Origin: Gemmatimonadota bacterium
GTDB lineage: Bacteria; Latescibacterota; UBA2968
Direction: 5' to 3'
NCBI GenBank assembly: GCA_026706845.1
Contig: JAPOXY010000006.1
Location: 1-35,004, forward strand
Length of the DNA: 35,004 bases
The stretch's first letter is position 1; every line of letters starts with the position of its first letter. The notes below the pieces were generated by a model that saw nothing but the letters and a program-made list of their open reading frames with translations, had not been told where the DNA came from and did no database searches. The position numbers and the translations under genes were made by a program. Below, piece after piece: positions 33,061-35,004 of the stretch.

Positions 33061-33174
33061 GGATGTGCAAACTATTCTATTTAATATTTTTTAACGCAAA
33101 AAATCAAGCGAAATATCGCGTTACGTCTTATTTTAAGATACTGCAATCCCAGATTTAACAGAAAGGTACAGCCT

Positions 33175-33474
33175 GTGTCAACTATTTTGATCGCATATCT
33201 GTTCACAGCACTCGTTTTTGGATTTTTTCTCTATTATTTTGTTTGGCGCAATCGCTATGTGACGCAGATTCGCCTGTCTGTTTATAAGATTGAAGGGCGG
33301 GTTGTGAGTATTGAGCGCGTGGTGAGGGATATTCAGGTGAATGAGCATCAGGATCTGCTGGCATTAAAACGCATTGAGTGGAAGGTTATTTACAAAGACC
33401 GGAATGACAATCTCTGCGAGACCCGCTGCCGCGTTCAAGAAGGACAACTCGACTGGCATCCTCCGTTGAGGTGA
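33175..33474 (+). CDS. Small membrane-anchored protein of unknown function
   Basis: A 99-residue protein starting at GTG 33175 with AGAAAGG about 8 bases upstream. One N-terminal membrane helix (ILIAYLFTALVFGFFLYYFV) is followed by a basic anchor (WRNRYVTQIRL) and a beta-rich cytosolic part (VYKIEGRVVSIERVVRD ... EWKVIYKDRNDN). It has two cysteines (CETRC) near the end. I recognise no family. Its stop is 3 bases from the stop of the convergent NqrM-like gene. Evidence for coding is the RBS, the frame and the clear helix. Confidence 0.7.
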   Translation: MSTILIAYLFTALVFGFFLYYFVWRNRYVTQIRLSVYKIEGRVVSIERVVRDIQVNEHQDLLALKRIEWKVIYKDRNDNLCETRCRVQEGQLDWHPPLR

Positions 33475-33477
33475 CTG

Positions 33478-33702
33478 TCACACTTTTTCCGCAATGGAGA
33501 CGGTGTTCTGATCTTTTTGCGCTTTTTTGCGACGTGGGCATGTAAAGCAGGCGGAGTCCTCGTCGGAACTCTGTTCAGGGGGTTCTAAGACATCGCCACA
33601 ACAACTCTGCTGCTTTTTTTTGTACTGCGCAAATGTCAACGCACCTGCCATGAACGCAAATGCTATGATGAGAAAGATCGTCGCTGTTAATATGGTTTCC
33701 AT
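33478..33702 (-). CDS. NqrM-like Cys-rich small membrane protein
   Basis: A 74-residue protein starting at the ATG at 33702 (AAGGACTC upstream); a longer frame overlaps apbE without support. It has one N-terminal helix (ETILTATIFLIIAFAFMAGAL) and then a cysteine-rich tail: KKKQQSCCGDVL ... SACFTCPRRKK. This layout matches NqrM (DUF539), the maturation factor that supplies iron for the NqrD/NqrE cysteine site, although the usual CGGL is CCGD here. It lies 10 bases after apbE in the same direction, the arrangement seen for nqrM in many genomes. No nqr genes are in the window. Assignment by layout and context, not by strong sequence match. Confidence 0.6.
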   Translation of the reverse strand: METILTATIFLIIAFAFMAGALTFAQYKKKQQSCCGDVLEPPEQSSDEDSACFTCPRRKKAQKDQNTVSIAEKV

Positions 33703-33712
33703 GGTAGAGTCC

Positions 33713-34708
33713 TTATTTGAGCAATGCCTCAAAACTATCCGTCATTTTTTCCACGAATCCATCTCCATGTCTTACAATCATAAATACGGCGAGGTTGCGT
33801 TTTTCGGCAAATGCAAATCCCTTTTCCGGTCCCATTACATTGATCGCTGTGGCCAGCCCATCGGCATAGGCGCAACTTGTGTGTAGTACTGTTACGGAGG
33901 CCAGGGCATGCGTTATGGGCCGTCCTGTGCGCGGGTCAATAGTGTGGGAATACCGCACGCCGTCGCGTTCAAAATAAGTGTGGTAATCGCCCGATGTCGC
34001 CATGGACAGGTTGTGCAAGGCAAGTGCTTTTTGTAGTTCGCCCTGTCCGGCTGGACTCGCAATACCTATCCGCCAGAGTTGTTTCAGGTGGTTGTGGCCC
34101 TTTGTTCGCAGTTCGCCACCGATTTCAATAAAATAGCGATTGATGCCCAAGCTGTCCAGATAACTCGCTATGCGATCTACGCCATATCCCTTGGCTATTG
34201 CAGATAAGTCGCAATAGATTTCAGGGATTTCTTTTTTTATTGCGGGAGCGGATAGGTCAATGTGAATTTTTTCGTATCCGACCAGTGTTCTGTGAGCTTG
34301 TATTGAGTCAGGCGATGGTACGCGATCGGGGATGGCGTTGGGTCCAAAACCCCACAGGTTGACCAGCGGCCCAATGGTGACGTCAAACGCGCCATCGGAC
34401 CAGGTGCTGATTTCACGCGCGATGTGTAAAACATAAGCAAAGTCCGATGAGACTGCAAACCAGTCTGTTGAAGGCGAGCGGTTGAATTGGGTGATTTCGG
34501 AGTTGTCCTGATAAGTGGACATCTGACGATTGACTTCTTCTAATCGCACGTTGATTTCTCGGTCCAATACATCCGCGTCAAGAGTTTGGTCTTTTTGGAC
34601 GATTTTGACCTGAAACGTCGTTCCCATCGTTGGACCAGAGATCGTTGTCAGATGATCCTGACATCCGATTAACAGGAGCGGAAATATCCATCGCCAAATT
34701 CTGTCCAT
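33713..34708 (-). CDS. apbE: FAD:protein FMN transferase (ApbE), lipoprotein
   Basis: A 331-residue flavin transferase that attaches FMN covalently to a Thr/Ser of target proteins, such as NqrB/NqrC and RnfG/RnfD. The N-terminus is a lipoprotein signal peptide with lipobox LLLIGC (Cys 16), so it sits on the periplasmic side. Motifs: GPTMGTTFQVKIV, NRQMSTYQDNSEI, DGAFDVTIGPLVNLWGFG, CDLSAIAKGYGVD, FIEIGGELRTKG, and the metal-binding SHTIDPRTGRPI. Length and motifs are complete. The ATG at 34708 is near GGAAA. A NqrM-like gene follows, so it is likely to serve a Na+-pumping NQR or RNF complex encoded elsewhere. Confidence 0.95.
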   Translation of the reverse strand: MDRIWRWIFPLLLIGCQDHLTTISGPTMGTTFQVKIVQKDQTLDADVLDREINVRLEEVNRQMSTYQDNSEITQFNRSPSTDWFAVSSDFAYVLHIAREISTWSDGAFDVTIGPLVNLWGFGPNAIPDRVPSPDSIQAHRTLVGYEKIHIDLSAPAIKKEIPEIYCDLSAIAKGYGVDRIASYLDSLGINRYFIEIGGELRTKGHNHLKQLWRIGIASPAGQGELQKALALHNLSMATSGDYHTYFERDGVRYSHTIDPRTGRPITHALASVTVLHTSCAYADGLATAINVMGPEKGFAFAEKRNLAVFMIVRHGDGFVEKMTDSFEALLK

Positions 34709-34892
34709 TTTCCGTCACATGCCCCAAATGTCGTGTTGAAAGCTGTGTCTCTCTATCTCAGGTATTAGCAGTTCTGAATGGGAATTGGGAATTATATTAC
34801 GCACACTATCCCCATCGCTTTACTCCAAAATACAATTTAAAATCCAATCGCGCTGTAAATATAAATAATTTCAATGGTTTATACAAGTATTA

Positions 34893-35004
34893 TTAAACTT
34901 GTTTGACACGGCGTTTTAATCTCTTTATATCCTCCAAAACAGCGAATAAGCCAACAATTCCAACGAGGAGGTTGACTGTGTTGCCCAAACCCGATTCGTA
35001 GCTG
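34893..35004 (-). CDS. C-terminal end of a membrane protein (runs in from right edge)
   Basis: The last 36 codons of a gene entering from outside, with a TAA stop at 34895-34893. The visible part, SYESGLGNTVNLLVGIVGLF, is one membrane helix, then a basic tail (LEDIKRLKRRVKQV), a common cytosolic end for a membrane protein. The identity of the gene cannot be told. It is the upstream neighbour of apbE, 184 bases away; that gap holds no obvious hairpin terminator beyond a weak CAAGT/ACTTG stem. Confidence 0.75.
   Translation of the reverse strand, partial: SYESGLGNTVNLLVGIVGLFAVLEDIKRLKRRVKQV

Noticed and set aside
1-35004. CRISPR arrays, IS elements, prophage genes, rRNA or tRNA genes
   Set aside because: No regularly spaced direct repeats, transposase or integrase motifs, phage structural genes or RNA gene signatures were seen on either strand.

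Overview
This window comes from an uncultured Gram-negative bacterium of roughly balanced base composition. The gene content points to the FCB side of the tree, for example Latescibacterota- or Poribacteria-like lineages: a Bacteroidota-style long SecA with insertions, a free-standing dockerin/Ig-repeat secreted protein, a seven-bladed propeller protein and an S55-type peptidase with signal peptides, an outer-membrane-barrel-like protein, and many tightly coupled minus-strand operons. The lineage is an inference; no rRNA marker is present. Almost all genes lie on the minus strand; the plus strand carries only rlmH, a uridine kinase and one small membrane protein.

Layout. (1) 1-4440: the start of an exported protein of unknown function that runs off the left edge, then a very large exported protein (Fn3, Ig-like repeats, a Vps62-like domain, a beta-helix-like stretch and a C-terminal dockerin). 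(2) 4441-4857: a repeat-rich gap with a minus-strand terminator, a promoter, REP-like hairpins and a tandem heptamer that runs into the P450 stop codon. (3) 4858-7370: a cytochrome P450 and a histone-H1-like Lys/Ala/Pro-rich protein with an internal exact 72-bp duplication. (4) 7507-9553: groES-groEL behind a sigma-70-type promoter and a CIRCE-like operator. (5) 9564-21310: a probable ten-gene operon read right to left: S55 peptidase, propeller protein, reductase-only RibD, ribE, ribBA, ribH, nusB, a metallophosphoesterase, secA and a rhodanese. Most junctions overlap or are a few bases long, and one good promoter precedes the first gene.

(6) 21361-24437: rlmH, whose best promoter predicts a leaderless mRNA; a 533-base convergent gap with a rod-shaped structured element and a possible gene remnant; an enolase-superfamily enzyme diverging from uridine kinase through overlapping promoters. 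(7) 24515-25261: an exported, probably outer-membrane barrel protein. (8) 25489-32941: a ten-gene Mrp/Mbh-type cation/proton antiporter operon (E-F-G-DUF4040/MbhE-B-C-D-D'-small subunit-D''), with MrpA split as in archaeal and Mbh systems and three antiporter-like subunits. (9) 33175-35004: a small orphan membrane protein, then apbE followed by a Cys-rich NqrM-like gene (flavinylation and maturation of a Na+-pumping NQR/RNF-type complex, not encoded here), and the last 36 codons of another membrane protein at the right edge. Regions 8 and 9 together suggest sodium-based bioenergetics.

Two edge genes (1-925 and 34893-35004) are incomplete in the window and were found by reading the sequence directly. 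Many start codons were moved to positions supported by ribosome-binding sites, signal peptides or ATGA/GTGA/TAATG overlaps.
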